Shown: positions 1-5,588 of the stretch, piece after piece
Layout of the letters: every line of letters starts with the position of its first letter
Position numbering within the stretch: position 1 is the stretch's first letter
Notes under the pieces: generated by a model
What the model was told of the DNA's origin: nothing
What the model saw: only the letters and a program-made list of their open reading frames with translations
The model's database searches: none
NCBI GenBank assembly: GCA_020444775.1
Contig: JAGRHX010000545.1
Location: forward strand, 1-6,525
Direction: 5' to 3'
DNA length: 6,525 nucleotides
DNA from: Gammaproteobacteria bacterium
Lineage (GTDB): Bacteria; Pseudomonadota; Gammaproteobacteria; HK1
Translations under genes and position numbers: made by a program

Positions 1-1240
1 TCGGATTGAGCATCTTGTCCCGACCGAAGTCGGGGTCCAGCCCGTCCGCCACGCCGTCGTTCCAACGCCGCACCGTGCGTTCGAGCCGTTCGGCGTCCAG
101 ACCCAGCGTCACCGCCAGCGCGGCCAGATCCGGCGCCGTCTTGATCCAGCCTCTGGCCAGCTCCGCGCGATTGTCGTCGCTCCAATCGTAGCGCTCGACA
201 AGCGGTGTCCAGCCGTGCCGGGGCGTCTTGTCGTAGAGCGGCGCCGCCTCGAACAGCGTGTGGTCGAACACCATGTACATCGGGCACGGTGTCATGAGCT
301 GCTGCCAGCGACCATTGCGGGGCACCTTGCCGTGCCGGGTATGGAATTTCTCGTCGGTGAAGCGACGCGCGTCCGGTCCGACCACGATCATGCCGCCGGG
401 CAGCTCCTTGCCGAAATGCAGGGCCTGCATGGAGAAGGTGGTGGGGATCTCGGGCACCTTCAGCGCCATCGACGGTCCGGCGAAGTTATTCATGTGCCAG
501 AGATCGGCACCGACGCTCATGGCCATGCGCACGCCGTCACCTTCGTTGTAGGGGCTCCCCGAGGGATAGCAGTACGGCAACCCCGGCAGGTAATTACGAA
601 TCATCTCCTGGTCATTCTCGAACCCGCCACAGGTCAGCACCACGGCCCGGCGTGCTTTGACCTTCAGTTCCCGGCCCGCCTTGTCGGCGCGCACCCCGAT
701 GATCTGCCCACCGGCACGGTCCTGGATCAGGCTTCTCGCGGGGGTCGAGTACTCGACCCGGATCGGTCGCTCTGAAACCAGGCTCTGCAGACGCTTCCAG
801 GTCAACGAGAAGCCGTAGGTCGGACCGTCATGGAACTTGTGCACACAGTCGGATCCGGGAAGCTCGGGGAATTCGATACCCTCGGGCGGATGCTGATGCT
901 CCTGTGGATCGCCACCCAGGCTCGCCAGCCAGTCGTTGTTGCGGCACATCTCCTCGGCCCAGACCCGAACCATCGCCGCCGGCACCGGGAACTCACCGCA
1001 CAAGGCGTTCAGATAATCGGCCGCGAGCCCGGCGTCCGAGGTATTGAGATAGCCCTGCCCGGCGACACGCGTGTTGCCACCCGCATGCGACTCGGGTGCC
1101 TTCTCCAGCAACAGGACATCTGCGCCGGCCTCGCAGGCCGTCACCGAGGCGGCGACCCCGGCCGCACCGAAACCGACGACCACCACGTCGGCTTCCAGGT
1201 CCCAGTCGATTTCAGAATCGTTCCGGTTGTCTTCACTCAT
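1..1240 (-). CDS. FAD-binding_2 family dehydrogenase/fumarate-reductase-like flavoprotein (C-terminus cut by window edge)
   Basis: The reading frame is open from ATG at 1240 to the left edge, giving 413 residues. The N-terminus is a Rossmann FAD site: VVVVGFGAAG at residues 19-28 (GxGxxG), acidic E46 at the end of the second strand, then GGNT at 54-57, typical of flavoproteins related to fumarate reductase, 3-ketosteroid dehydrogenase and tricarballylate dehydrogenase. GGF near residue 205 and RRFTDE at 292-297 are further family landmarks. R302, in HTR just after RRFTDE, may match the catalytic arginine of flavocytochrome c fumarate reductases, but my alignment there is approximate. The visible end, ending in a WNDGVADGLDPDFGRD stretch, usually precedes the last FAD-contacting segment, so roughly 80-100 residues are probably missing. 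No signal peptide or heme motif is seen, so it is probably cytoplasmic. Start choice: an in-frame stop lies at 1256-1258. GTG at 1249 is an alternative, 9 bases after an AGGTGG-like Shine-Dalgarno. Substrate is unknown; oxidation or reduction of an alkene bond beside a carbonyl or carboxylate is the family expectation. Confidence 0.88.
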   Translation of the reverse strand, partial: MSEDNRNDSEIDWDLEADVVVVGFGAAGVAASVTACEAGADVLLLEKAPESHAGGNTRVAGQGYLNTSDAGLAADYLNALCGEFPVPAAMVRVWAEEMCRNNDWLASLGGDPQEHQHPPEGIEFPELPGSDCVHKFHDGPTYGFSLTWKRLQSLVSERPIRVEYSTPARSLIQDRAGGQIIGVRADKAGRELKVKARRAVVLTCGGFENDQEMIRNYLPGLPYCYPSGSPYNEGDGVRMAMSVGADLWHMNNFAGPSMALKVPEIPTTFSMQALHFGKELPGGMIVVGPDARRFTDEKFHTRHGKVPRNGRWQQLMTPCPMYMVFDHTLFEAAPLYDKTPRHGWTPLVERYDWSDDNRAELARGWIKTAPDLAALAVTLGLDAERLERTVRRWNDGVADGLDPDFGRDKMLNP

Positions 1241-1735
1241 CACCGTCACTGTGTTCTACCACCTTTGTCCTGCCGCCTGATTGCGGAACGGGTCGATTGC
1301 CCGGCGAGCGTCTGCGCATCGAGTCCGTACCCGGTCCTGTTTCCTGCCCGGCTGCAACCGTTGGCGTTCACTGGCTGCGTCCGGTTCCGCCTGCAAGCGT
1401 GATTGAACCACACTGTCGGCTCCGGTGGTGCGCTGGGCCCCATCGTTCGAGGCCACGCAGCGTAGCCCCCACGTTCACGCCCTCATGCCCGGCAAGGGCT
1501 GGATCGGCAGGCGTGTTCTGCCTATGCTCGCCGGGTTCGAACGCGGTGCAAGCCGGGCACCCGGGGCGAAGGCCCGGGCATCTCCCGGGCAACCCATGGG
1601 CGTGTGCGCAGGACCCGGCGGACGATCGACATACGCTGCGCGCATCGGGTCGACCTCGTCCACCGCCGTCTGCGCGGCCTCACGTGCACCGCAACGACGA
1701 CGGCAACATCCACAGCAATCTATCGAAGGCCTACC
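1241..1735. other. Divergent intergenic region without a convincing gene
   Basis: These 495 bases separate the divergent FAD and FMN enzyme genes and must hold promoters for both, although I see no good sigma-70 match. Short open frames exist on both strands, but they are rich in Arg, Pro and Ser, resemble no family I know, and are typical of GC-rich noncoding DNA. The motif TGCCCGG or its complement occurs six times: forward at 1298, 1345 and 1486, reverse at 1553, 1574 and 1585. CCCGGG occurs three times at 1560, 1573 and 1584. A weak 5-bp hairpin lies at 1506-1522. A tRNA-like GGTTCGAAC at 1534-1542 has no matching arm. Confidence 0.6.
1725..1729 (+). promoter_or_regulatory. Ribosome binding site that supports the TTG start of the FMN enzyme
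   Basis: GAAGG lies six bases before TTG at 1736-1738. The frame stays open upstream to 1604, but those 44 extra residues are Arg/Thr-rich and unlike this family, so the Shine-Dalgarno-plus-TTG pair is the better start. Confidence 0.65.
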
Positions 1736-2857
1736 TTGAGCGAGAACATCCCGAACGACAGCGGACTCGACGGTGCCTATGACACTCTGCACGAGTTCGT
1801 CAAAGCAGCGAAGATGCGAACCCACCCCGATGCCTGGGACTATCTGGTCGGTGGCACCGAGACCGAGACCACCTTGCGCCGCAATCGGGCGGCGCTGGAT
1901 CGAATTGCCCTGCGTCCACGTGTGCTGCGCGATGTATCCGACATAGACGCGACCGCGAGCTTCCTCGGCAAGCGTGTGCGCCTGCCGGTGATGCTGGCGC
2001 CGGTCGGCGGCCTGCACTCGTTCCACGAGGGTGCCGGCAAGACCGTCGCCGAGGGTGCCGGCAAGTGCGGTGCGCCGATGATGCTCAGCTCGGTCTCCAA
2101 GCAACCGCTCGACGAGGTACGCGCGCAGACCAGCGCGCCATTCATCTATCAGCTCTATGTGCGTGGTGACGACAGCTTTGTCGATTCACGCGTGGACATG
2201 GCGGTTGCCGCGGGCTGCGACGCATTCTGTCTGACCGTGGACACAGCAGTCTATTCACGCCGCGAACGTGACATCGCACGGCGCTTCAAGAAGCCCTGGC
2301 GGACCGAGGCGACCGGCATGGACCACCAGGCCGCGCTGTCTTGGAAGGACGTGGCGAGATTCAAGCAGAAACACGCCATCCCGCTGGTGTTGAAGGGGAT
2401 CGGCACCGCCGAGGACGCCCGTATCGCGCTCGAGCACGGGGTCGAGGTCGTCTACGTGTCCAATCATGGTGGTCGCCAGCTGGATCACGGCCGCGGCTCC
2501 ATGGACGTGCTGCCCGAGGTCCTGGACGCGGTGGGTGACAAGGCCAAGGTGATCGTGGATGGATCATTCTGCCGCGGCACCGACGTGGTCAAGGCCATGG
2601 CCATGGGCGTGGAGGCGATCGCCGTCGGCCGGCTGTACTGCTATGCGCTGGCCGCCGCCGGTGCCGACGGCATCGTGCGGATGTACGAACTCCTGGAGAG
2701 CGAGGTCAAGAGCGCCCTGGGGTTGTCAGGCGCGACTCGCTACGCCGATCTGAGTCGCGACCATCTGCACTTCGACGCGCCGATGGTGACCGAGCCACAC
2801 GTGTTCAGCGCGTTTCCGCTGCTGAATCTCGACGATCCGGGTTACGGTGGTCGTTGA
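1736..2857 (+). CDS. FMN-dependent alpha-hydroxy-acid oxidase/dehydrogenase (lactate/glycolate oxidase family)
   Basis: This is a 373-residue FMN_dh-family TIM barrel, a usual length for the family. By comparison with spinach glycolate oxidase the key residues are present: Y36 (Y24), YQLY with Q139 and Y141 (Q127, Y129), TVD with T167 (T155), R176 (R164), K220 in LKGI (K230), and the catalytic SNHGGRQLD with H244 and R247 (H254, R257). Family chemistry is oxidation of a 2-hydroxy acid to a 2-oxo acid using FMN; the electron acceptor (oxygen, quinone or cytochrome) cannot be read from sequence. Two oddities: the phosphate motif reads DGSFCRGTD at 275-283, with Cys279 where R289 is expected, and the loop between R176 and LSWKD is about 20 residues shorter than in glycolate oxidase. 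There is no signal peptide, so it is cytoplasmic or peripheral to the membrane. The start is inferred as TTG behind GAAGG; an ATG at 1604 would add 44 implausible residues. It is divergent from the FAD enzyme and convergent with the OsmC gene, with 24 bases between stop codons. A lactate- or mandelate-type substrate is possible. Confidence 0.9.
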   Translation: MSENIPNDSGLDGAYDTLHEFVKAAKMRTHPDAWDYLVGGTETETTLRRNRAALDRIALRPRVLRDVSDIDATASFLGKRVRLPVMLAPVGGLHSFHEGAGKTVAEGAGKCGAPMMLSSVSKQPLDEVRAQTSAPFIYQLYVRGDDSFVDSRVDMAVAAGCDAFCLTVDTAVYSRRERDIARRFKKPWRTEATGMDHQAALSWKDVARFKQKHAIPLVLKGIGTAEDARIALEHGVEVVYVSNHGGRQLDHGRGSMDVLPEVLDAVGDKAKVIVDGSFCRGTDVVKAMAMGVEAIAVGRLYCYALAAAGADGIVRMYELLESEVKSALGLSGATRYADLSRDHLHFDAPMVTEPHVFSAFPLLNLDDPGYGGR

Positions 2858-2881
2858 AGCACAGCGTCAGACGCAAAGGGT

Positions 2882-3298
2882 TCACGCCTCGACGATCTCG
2901 AAATCATGCGAGATCGTCGCGGTCTGACCGAGCATGGCGGACGCCGAGCAATACTTCTCCACCGACAGCTTGATGGCTCGCTCGACCTTGGCGGGATTCA
3001 GTCCGGCGCCGCTGACCACATAGTGCATGTGGATTCGGGTGAACACCTTCGGATCGCTGGTCGCGCGCTCCGCATCGAGCTCGACCACGCAGTCCCGCAC
3101 CGGCTCGCGGCCCCGCTCGAGAATGTGCACCACATCATAGACCGAGCAGCCGCCAGCCCCGATCAGGACCAGCTCCATCGGACTGGGACCGGGTGCCGGA
3201 TCGCCTTCGCGCGCGCCGCGTCCGAACACCACGCTCTGCCCGCTCTGTGCGCTGCCGATGAAGGTTCGGCCTTCGACCCATTTCACACGCGCTTTCAC
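2882..3298 (-). CDS. OsmC family protein, YhfA-like
   Basis: This is a small redox or stress protein of the OsmC/Ohr fold, 138 residues from GTG at 3298. E. coli YhfA is close in length (134) and in its opening KARVKWVEG block. Conserved landmarks are PSPMELVL at 38-45, GGCS with Cys51, the KVFTRIHMHYVVSG strand near 84-97, and KYCSAS with Cys117. Cys51 and Cys117 match the two reactive cysteines used by Ohr and OsmC peroxidases to reduce organic hydroperoxides. The YhfA branch itself has no established reaction, so peroxidase activity here is inference. Start: the frame extends to ATG 3331 and GTG 3370, but those residues fall outside the family and overlap a probable promoter, while GTG 3298 has GGAG five bases upstream. 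It is divergent from the TRAP binding protein gene and convergent with the FMN enzyme, and its last codons form a strong hairpin. Confidence 0.9.
   Translation of the reverse strand: MKARVKWVEGRTFIGSAQSGQSVVFGRGAREGDPAPGPSPMELVLIGAGGCSVYDVVHILERGREPVRDCVVELDAERATSDPKVFTRIHMHYVVSGAGLNPAKVERAIKLSVEKYCSASAMLGQTATISHDFEIVEA
2890..2919. terminator. Perfect 11-bp inverted repeat at the convergent gene ends, inside the OsmC coding end
   Basis: CGACGATCTCG (2890-2900) and CGAGATCGTCG (2909-2919) are exact reverse complements separated by an 8-base loop. The repeat starts 33 bases past the FMN enzyme stop and lies within the last dozen codons of the OsmC gene. Neither strand shows a T-run after it, so it would be a non-canonical terminator or a 3'-end RNA-stabilising hairpin. 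The structure is certain; the function is inferred. Confidence 0.5.
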
Positions 3299-3303
3299 AT
3301 CGA

Positions 3304-3307
3304 CTCC
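3304..3307 (-). promoter_or_regulatory. Ribosome binding site supporting the GTG start of the OsmC gene
   Basis: On the minus strand GGAG sits five bases before GTG at 3298-3296. Neither ATG 3331 nor GTG 3370 has as good a site, and the GTG gives the family-standard N-terminus beginning KARVKW. Confidence 0.65.
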
Positions 3308-3319
3308 ACGTTCAGCTTT

Positions 3320-3349
3320 CGCATATGCCATCGGCACGCCAGTTGTCAA
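3320..3349 (-). promoter_or_regulatory. Possible sigma-70 promoter of the OsmC gene
   Basis: On the minus strand a perfect -35 TTGACA (3349-3344) is followed after 18 bases by TATGCG (3325-3320), a three-of-six match to the -10 consensus. A transcript beginning near 3313 would have a leader of about 15 bases that just contains the GGAG site before GTG 3298. This arrangement argues against the longer upstream starts. The -10 is weak, so the call is tentative. Confidence 0.4.
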
Positions 3350-3440
3350 TTCCCTGGCCACGCGGGACACTGCGGAGCCCGACGACGCTCGCGCGACGCG
3401 GGGTTACAACAATCAATCGAGCAACCACCCGACCGTGTAT

Positions 3441-3446
3441 AGGAGG
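3441..3446 (+). promoter_or_regulatory. Consensus Shine-Dalgarno of the TRAP binding protein gene
   Basis: A full AGGAGG lies six bases before ATG 3453. This is the strongest ribosome site in the window and fixes the start well downstream of the open frame, which otherwise extends back to 3258 antisense to the OsmC gene. It suggests high expression, as is usual for binding proteins. Confidence 0.85.
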
Positions 3447-3452
3447 AATTCC

Positions 3453-4505
3453 ATGGGATACAGATCCATCGTTGCCGCGTTGGCGCTGGGCGCCGGAGCC
3501 CTGCTTGCCGTCCCCGCTCAGGCCGAGCTACAGAACATCACCCTGAAGGCAGTCGGCACCTGGGGCAATCTCAACAACTATCTGCTCTTTGAAAAGCCAT
3601 TCTACGACGAATGGCTACCCGAGGCGTCCGGCGGTCGAGTGAAGGGACAGATCAACCCGATCACCGAGCTGGGTCTGAAGGGCTTCGAGGTCATGCGCTT
3701 GCTCAAGCAAGGCGTGTTCGACGTCGCCCAGGCGAGCTACGGCTATACCGCCTCGGAGAATCCGGCCATGGAGGGTATCGATCTGTCCGGTATGGCCACT
3801 GACATGCAGGAGGCACGGTCACTGGTGCGAGCCTACGAGCCGGTGATCACCAAGCTGTTGGACAAGACCTTCAACGCCCATTATCTGTATACCTACCCGT
3901 TTCCCAGCCAGTTCATCTTCTGCACCAAGCCGATCAGCAGCATGGCGGACCTCAAGGGACGCAAGGTGCGGGTTTGGAGCACCACGCTGGGCGATTTCGT
4001 CGAGGGTAACGGTGGGACCAGCGTCACCATCGCCTTTGCCGAGGTTCTGCCGGCTCTGCAGAAGGGCGTGGCCGATTGTGGCGTCACCGGCGCGATGGCC
4101 GCCTACCAGGCAAAATGGCACGAGGTCGTCACCCACGCCCTGTTGCTGCGCGTGTCCGCGGGTCTGGCCTATGGCGCGATAAGCAACAAGACCTGGAACA
4201 AGCTCAACCCCGAGACCCAGACCTTCCTGACCGAGCAGTACAAGACCCTGGAGGACAAGACCTGGACCTACATCGAGCAGGAGGACCAACAAGCCTTCAA
4301 CTGCCTGTCCGGCAGCGGCCCCTGCGAGTTCGGTGAGCCGGGCAAGGTGGTGCTGGTGAAGCCGACCGAGGCCGACATGGCGGCCCGCGAGAAGGTGCTC
4401 AGCGAGTTCGTGCTCAAACGCTGGGCCAACCGCTGCAGCGACGAGTGCATCGCCGACTGGAATGCCACCGCTGGCAAGGCCGTCGGGCGCACCGCGCAGA
4501 AGTGA
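3453..4505 (+). CDS. TRAP transporter solute-binding protein, DctP family
   Basis: This 350-residue periplasmic protein would capture an organic anion and deliver it to a TRAP membrane complex driven by an ion gradient. Residues 1-24 are a clear Sec signal peptide: MGYR, a hydrophobic stretch at 6-20, and an AQA cleavage site before E25. The mature part fits DctP: DLKGRKVRVW at 166-175, in which R173 is the family's carboxylate-binding arginine, then FAEVLPALQKGVADC at 195-209, the helix-hinge motif. Ligands of the family are usually carboxylates; the specific one cannot be told. Oddity: the mature protein has six cysteines (157, 209, 284, 291, 328, 332), which could form three disulfides, including close pairs 284/291 and 328/332. 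No DctQ or DctM membrane subunit follows; the next gene is convergent, so its partner must lie elsewhere. Length is normal to slightly long for the family. Confidence 0.92.
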   Translation: MGYRSIVAALALGAGALLAVPAQAELQNITLKAVGTWGNLNNYLLFEKPFYDEWLPEASGGRVKGQINPITELGLKGFEVMRLLKQGVFDVAQASYGYTASENPAMEGIDLSGMATDMQEARSLVRAYEPVITKLLDKTFNAHYLYTYPFPSQFIFCTKPISSMADLKGRKVRVWSTTLGDFVEGNGGTSVTIAFAEVLPALQKGVADCGVTGAMAAYQAKWHEVVTHALLLRVSAGLAYGAISNKTWNKLNPETQTFLTEQYKTLEDKTWTYIEQEDQQAFNCLSGSGPCEFGEPGKVVLVKPTEADMAAREKVLSEFVLKRWANRCSDECIADWNATAGKAVGRTAQK

Positions 4506-4512
4506 CCGACCA

Positions 4513-4568
4513 CCGCCGCGCTCGTTCTCGGGTATCGTTCAGTGAGTACCCGAGCGCGAACGCGGCGG
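4513..4568. terminator. Long bidirectional terminator-like hairpin between convergent genes
   Basis: The arms are CCGCCGCG (4513-4520) with CGCGGCGG (4561-4568), then four pairs (4522-4525 with 4556-4559, one G-U), then CTCGGGTA (4527-4534) with TACCCGAG (4547-4554), around a 12-base loop. Twenty of 22 positions pair. It begins 7 bases after the TRAP protein stop and ends 15 bases before the LOG stop, so it can serve both transcripts. No clear T-tract follows on either strand. Confidence 0.75.
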
Positions 4569-4583
4569 AGAGATTTCGGGGCG

Positions 4584-5462
4584 CTACAGCGTCGGGCCCG
4601 GCGCATCGAGGTTGTACTCGATGAGCTCGCGGGTAATGAACTCGAACGCATCTTCGACACAGTCGGTGCGATGGAACAGACCCTGGTCACCGGGACTGAT
4701 GGTGCCGTGTCTGACCAGCGCATCGAAATCCACCACCTCGCTCCAGTACTCGCTCCCGAACAGCACGATTGGCAGGCGCTTGCGAATCTTGCCGGTCTGC
4801 ACGAGCGTCAGGATCTCGAACAGCTCGTCGAGGGTGCCAAAGCCGCCCGGAAAGACCAGCACCGCCTTGGCCATGTACAGAAACCAGAACTTGCGCATGA
4901 AGAAATAGTGGAAATGCACCCCCAGACCATGCGTGATGTAACGGTTGTCGAACTCCTCGACCGGAATAGAGATGGTCAGGCCGACGTTGACACCACGTGC
5001 CTCGGACGCGCCCCGGTTGGCCGCTTCCATGATCCCTGGCCCTCCACCGGTGCAGACGACGAAGCGGCGATTGTCGTCGCCCAGCCCCTTAGACCAGAGC
5101 GTGAAGCGGTGGGCAAGCTCGCGCGCGGCCTCGTAGTATCTGGACATACGCAGATCACGCTGCGCCGCCTCCTCACCGAAACCGTCCTCGCGCGCTTTGC
5201 GCAAGGCTGCCTCGGCCGCCTCGCGCGAGGGTGTGCGCGCCGAGCCCAGGAACACGATCGTATCGTTCACCTGTTGGCGCTCGAAGCGGCTCAGCGGCTC
5301 CAGATACTCGGCCAGGATGCGCAACGCGCGTGCATCCCGACTGCTGAGAAAGCGTTCGTTCTCGTAGGCCTTGAGCGGGCGCTTCACTGAGCCACCGCCG
5401 GCGCTGCCGGTCGGCGCCGCGGTCGTCGGGTCGGTCGTCGAGTCAGTCTTCGAGTCGGTCAT
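4584..5462 (-). CDS. LOG family protein (TIGR00730-like nucleotide-processing Rossmann protein)
   Basis: This 292-residue cytoplasmic protein carries both LOG (lysine decarboxylase-like) hallmarks: GGGPGIMEAANRGA at 139-152 and PGGFGTLDELFE at 205-216, the phosphate- and ribose-binding/catalytic motif. Characterised members remove the base from nucleoside 5'-monophosphates (cytokinin-activating LOG, or bacterial PpnN-type nucleosidase); the old lysine decarboxylase name is wrong. It is longer than plant LOG (about 200 residues): residues 1-30 are a low-complexity Thr/Asp/Ser/Gly tail, and 40-135 form an extra helical region with DTIVFLGSAR at 67-76 as the first Rossmann strand. Start ATG 5462 has GAGG six bases upstream. 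A start near the ENERF segment would drop the tail, but I see no support for one. The leader has a strong hairpin. It is convergent with the TRAP gene and divergent from the sensor. The exact substrate nucleotide is not readable from sequence. Confidence 0.9.
   Translation of the reverse strand: MTDSKTDSTTDPTTAAPTGSAGGGSVKRPLKAYENERFLSSRDARALRILAEYLEPLSRFERQQVNDTIVFLGSARTPSREAAEAALRKAREDGFGEEAAQRDLRMSRYYEAARELAHRFTLWSKGLGDDNRRFVVCTGGGPGIMEAANRGASEARGVNVGLTISIPVEEFDNRYITHGLGVHFHYFFMRKFWFLYMAKAVLVFPGGFGTLDELFEILTLVQTGKIRKRLPIVLFGSEYWSEVVDFDALVRHGTISPGDQGLFHRTDCVEDAFEFITRELIEYNLDAPGPTL
5425..5460. repeat. Three 12-bp tandem repeats in the 5' end of the LOG gene
   Basis: The units at 5425-5436, 5437-5448 and 5449-5460 share the plus-strand pattern kTCGrGTCrGTC and differ at only a few bases. 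On the coding strand they encode residues 2-13 as TDSK, TDST, TDPT, part of the disordered N-terminal tail. They may vary in copy number between strains. Confidence 0.75.
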
Positions 5463-5480
5463 GCGGGGCCTCGCGTTGTT

Positions 5481-5509
5481 CGGGCAGATGCGCTTTCACG
5501 CATCGCCCG
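5481..5509 (-). promoter_or_regulatory. Hairpin in the 5' leader of the LOG gene
   Basis: CGGGC (5481-5485) pairs with GCCCG (5505-5509), and GATGCG (5487-5492) pairs with CGCATC (5499-5504), leaving one bulged A and a six-base loop: 11 pairs in all. In the LOG transcript the hairpin ends 18 bases before the start codon and about 8 bases before the GAGG site. That is a suitable place to affect translation or RNA decay, provided transcription starts upstream of it. No known riboswitch class is recognised. Confidence 0.45.
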
Positions 5510-5570
5510 TCACACCATAGCCGCAGGCATCGTCGCAATCGAGCCCGCCGCTGCACGACCGCCTCAAGCA

Positions 5571-5588
5571 ATCGGTCGATCGGTCGAT
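5571..5588. repeat. Short direct repeat ATCGGTCG x 2.25
   Basis: ATCGGTCG at 5571-5578 is repeated at 5579-5586 and followed by AT. With a CGATCG palindrome at the junction it could be a tandem operator half-site, but that is speculation. Confidence 0.5.

Noticed and set aside
215..775. A 186-codon plus-strand open frame within the FAD enzyme region
   Set aside because: It is antisense to a convincing flavoprotein with an N-terminal GxGxxG motif and lacks any family motif.
1531..1545. A tRNA T-loop-like GGTTCGAAC
   Set aside because: The flanking bases do not form the five-pair stem, and no acceptor or anticodon arm could be found around it.
1604..1735. A 44-residue extension of the FMN enzyme from ATG 1604
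   Set aside because: The residues are Arg/Thr-rich and unlike the family; GAAGG plus TTG 1736 gives a normal N-terminus.
2868..2878. GCGTCAGACGC palindrome after the FMN enzyme stop as a terminator
   Set aside because: It can form only a four-pair stem with a three-base loop and has no T-run; the adjacent 11-bp repeat is far stronger.
3343..3371. TTGTCA-17-GACACT as a plus-strand promoter for the TRAP gene
   Set aside because: The -10 matches only three weak positions, so I do not call it; the real promoter could be anywhere in 3299-3440.
3258..3452. A 65-residue N-terminal extension of the TRAP protein
   Set aside because: It would bury the signal peptide, overlaps the OsmC gene antisense, and ignores the perfect AGGAGG before ATG 3453.
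4542..5390. A 282-codon plus-strand open frame antisense to the LOG gene
   Set aside because: The minus-strand frame has clear LOG motifs; the antisense product is Arg/His/Leu-rich with no family motif and is a codon-bias shadow.
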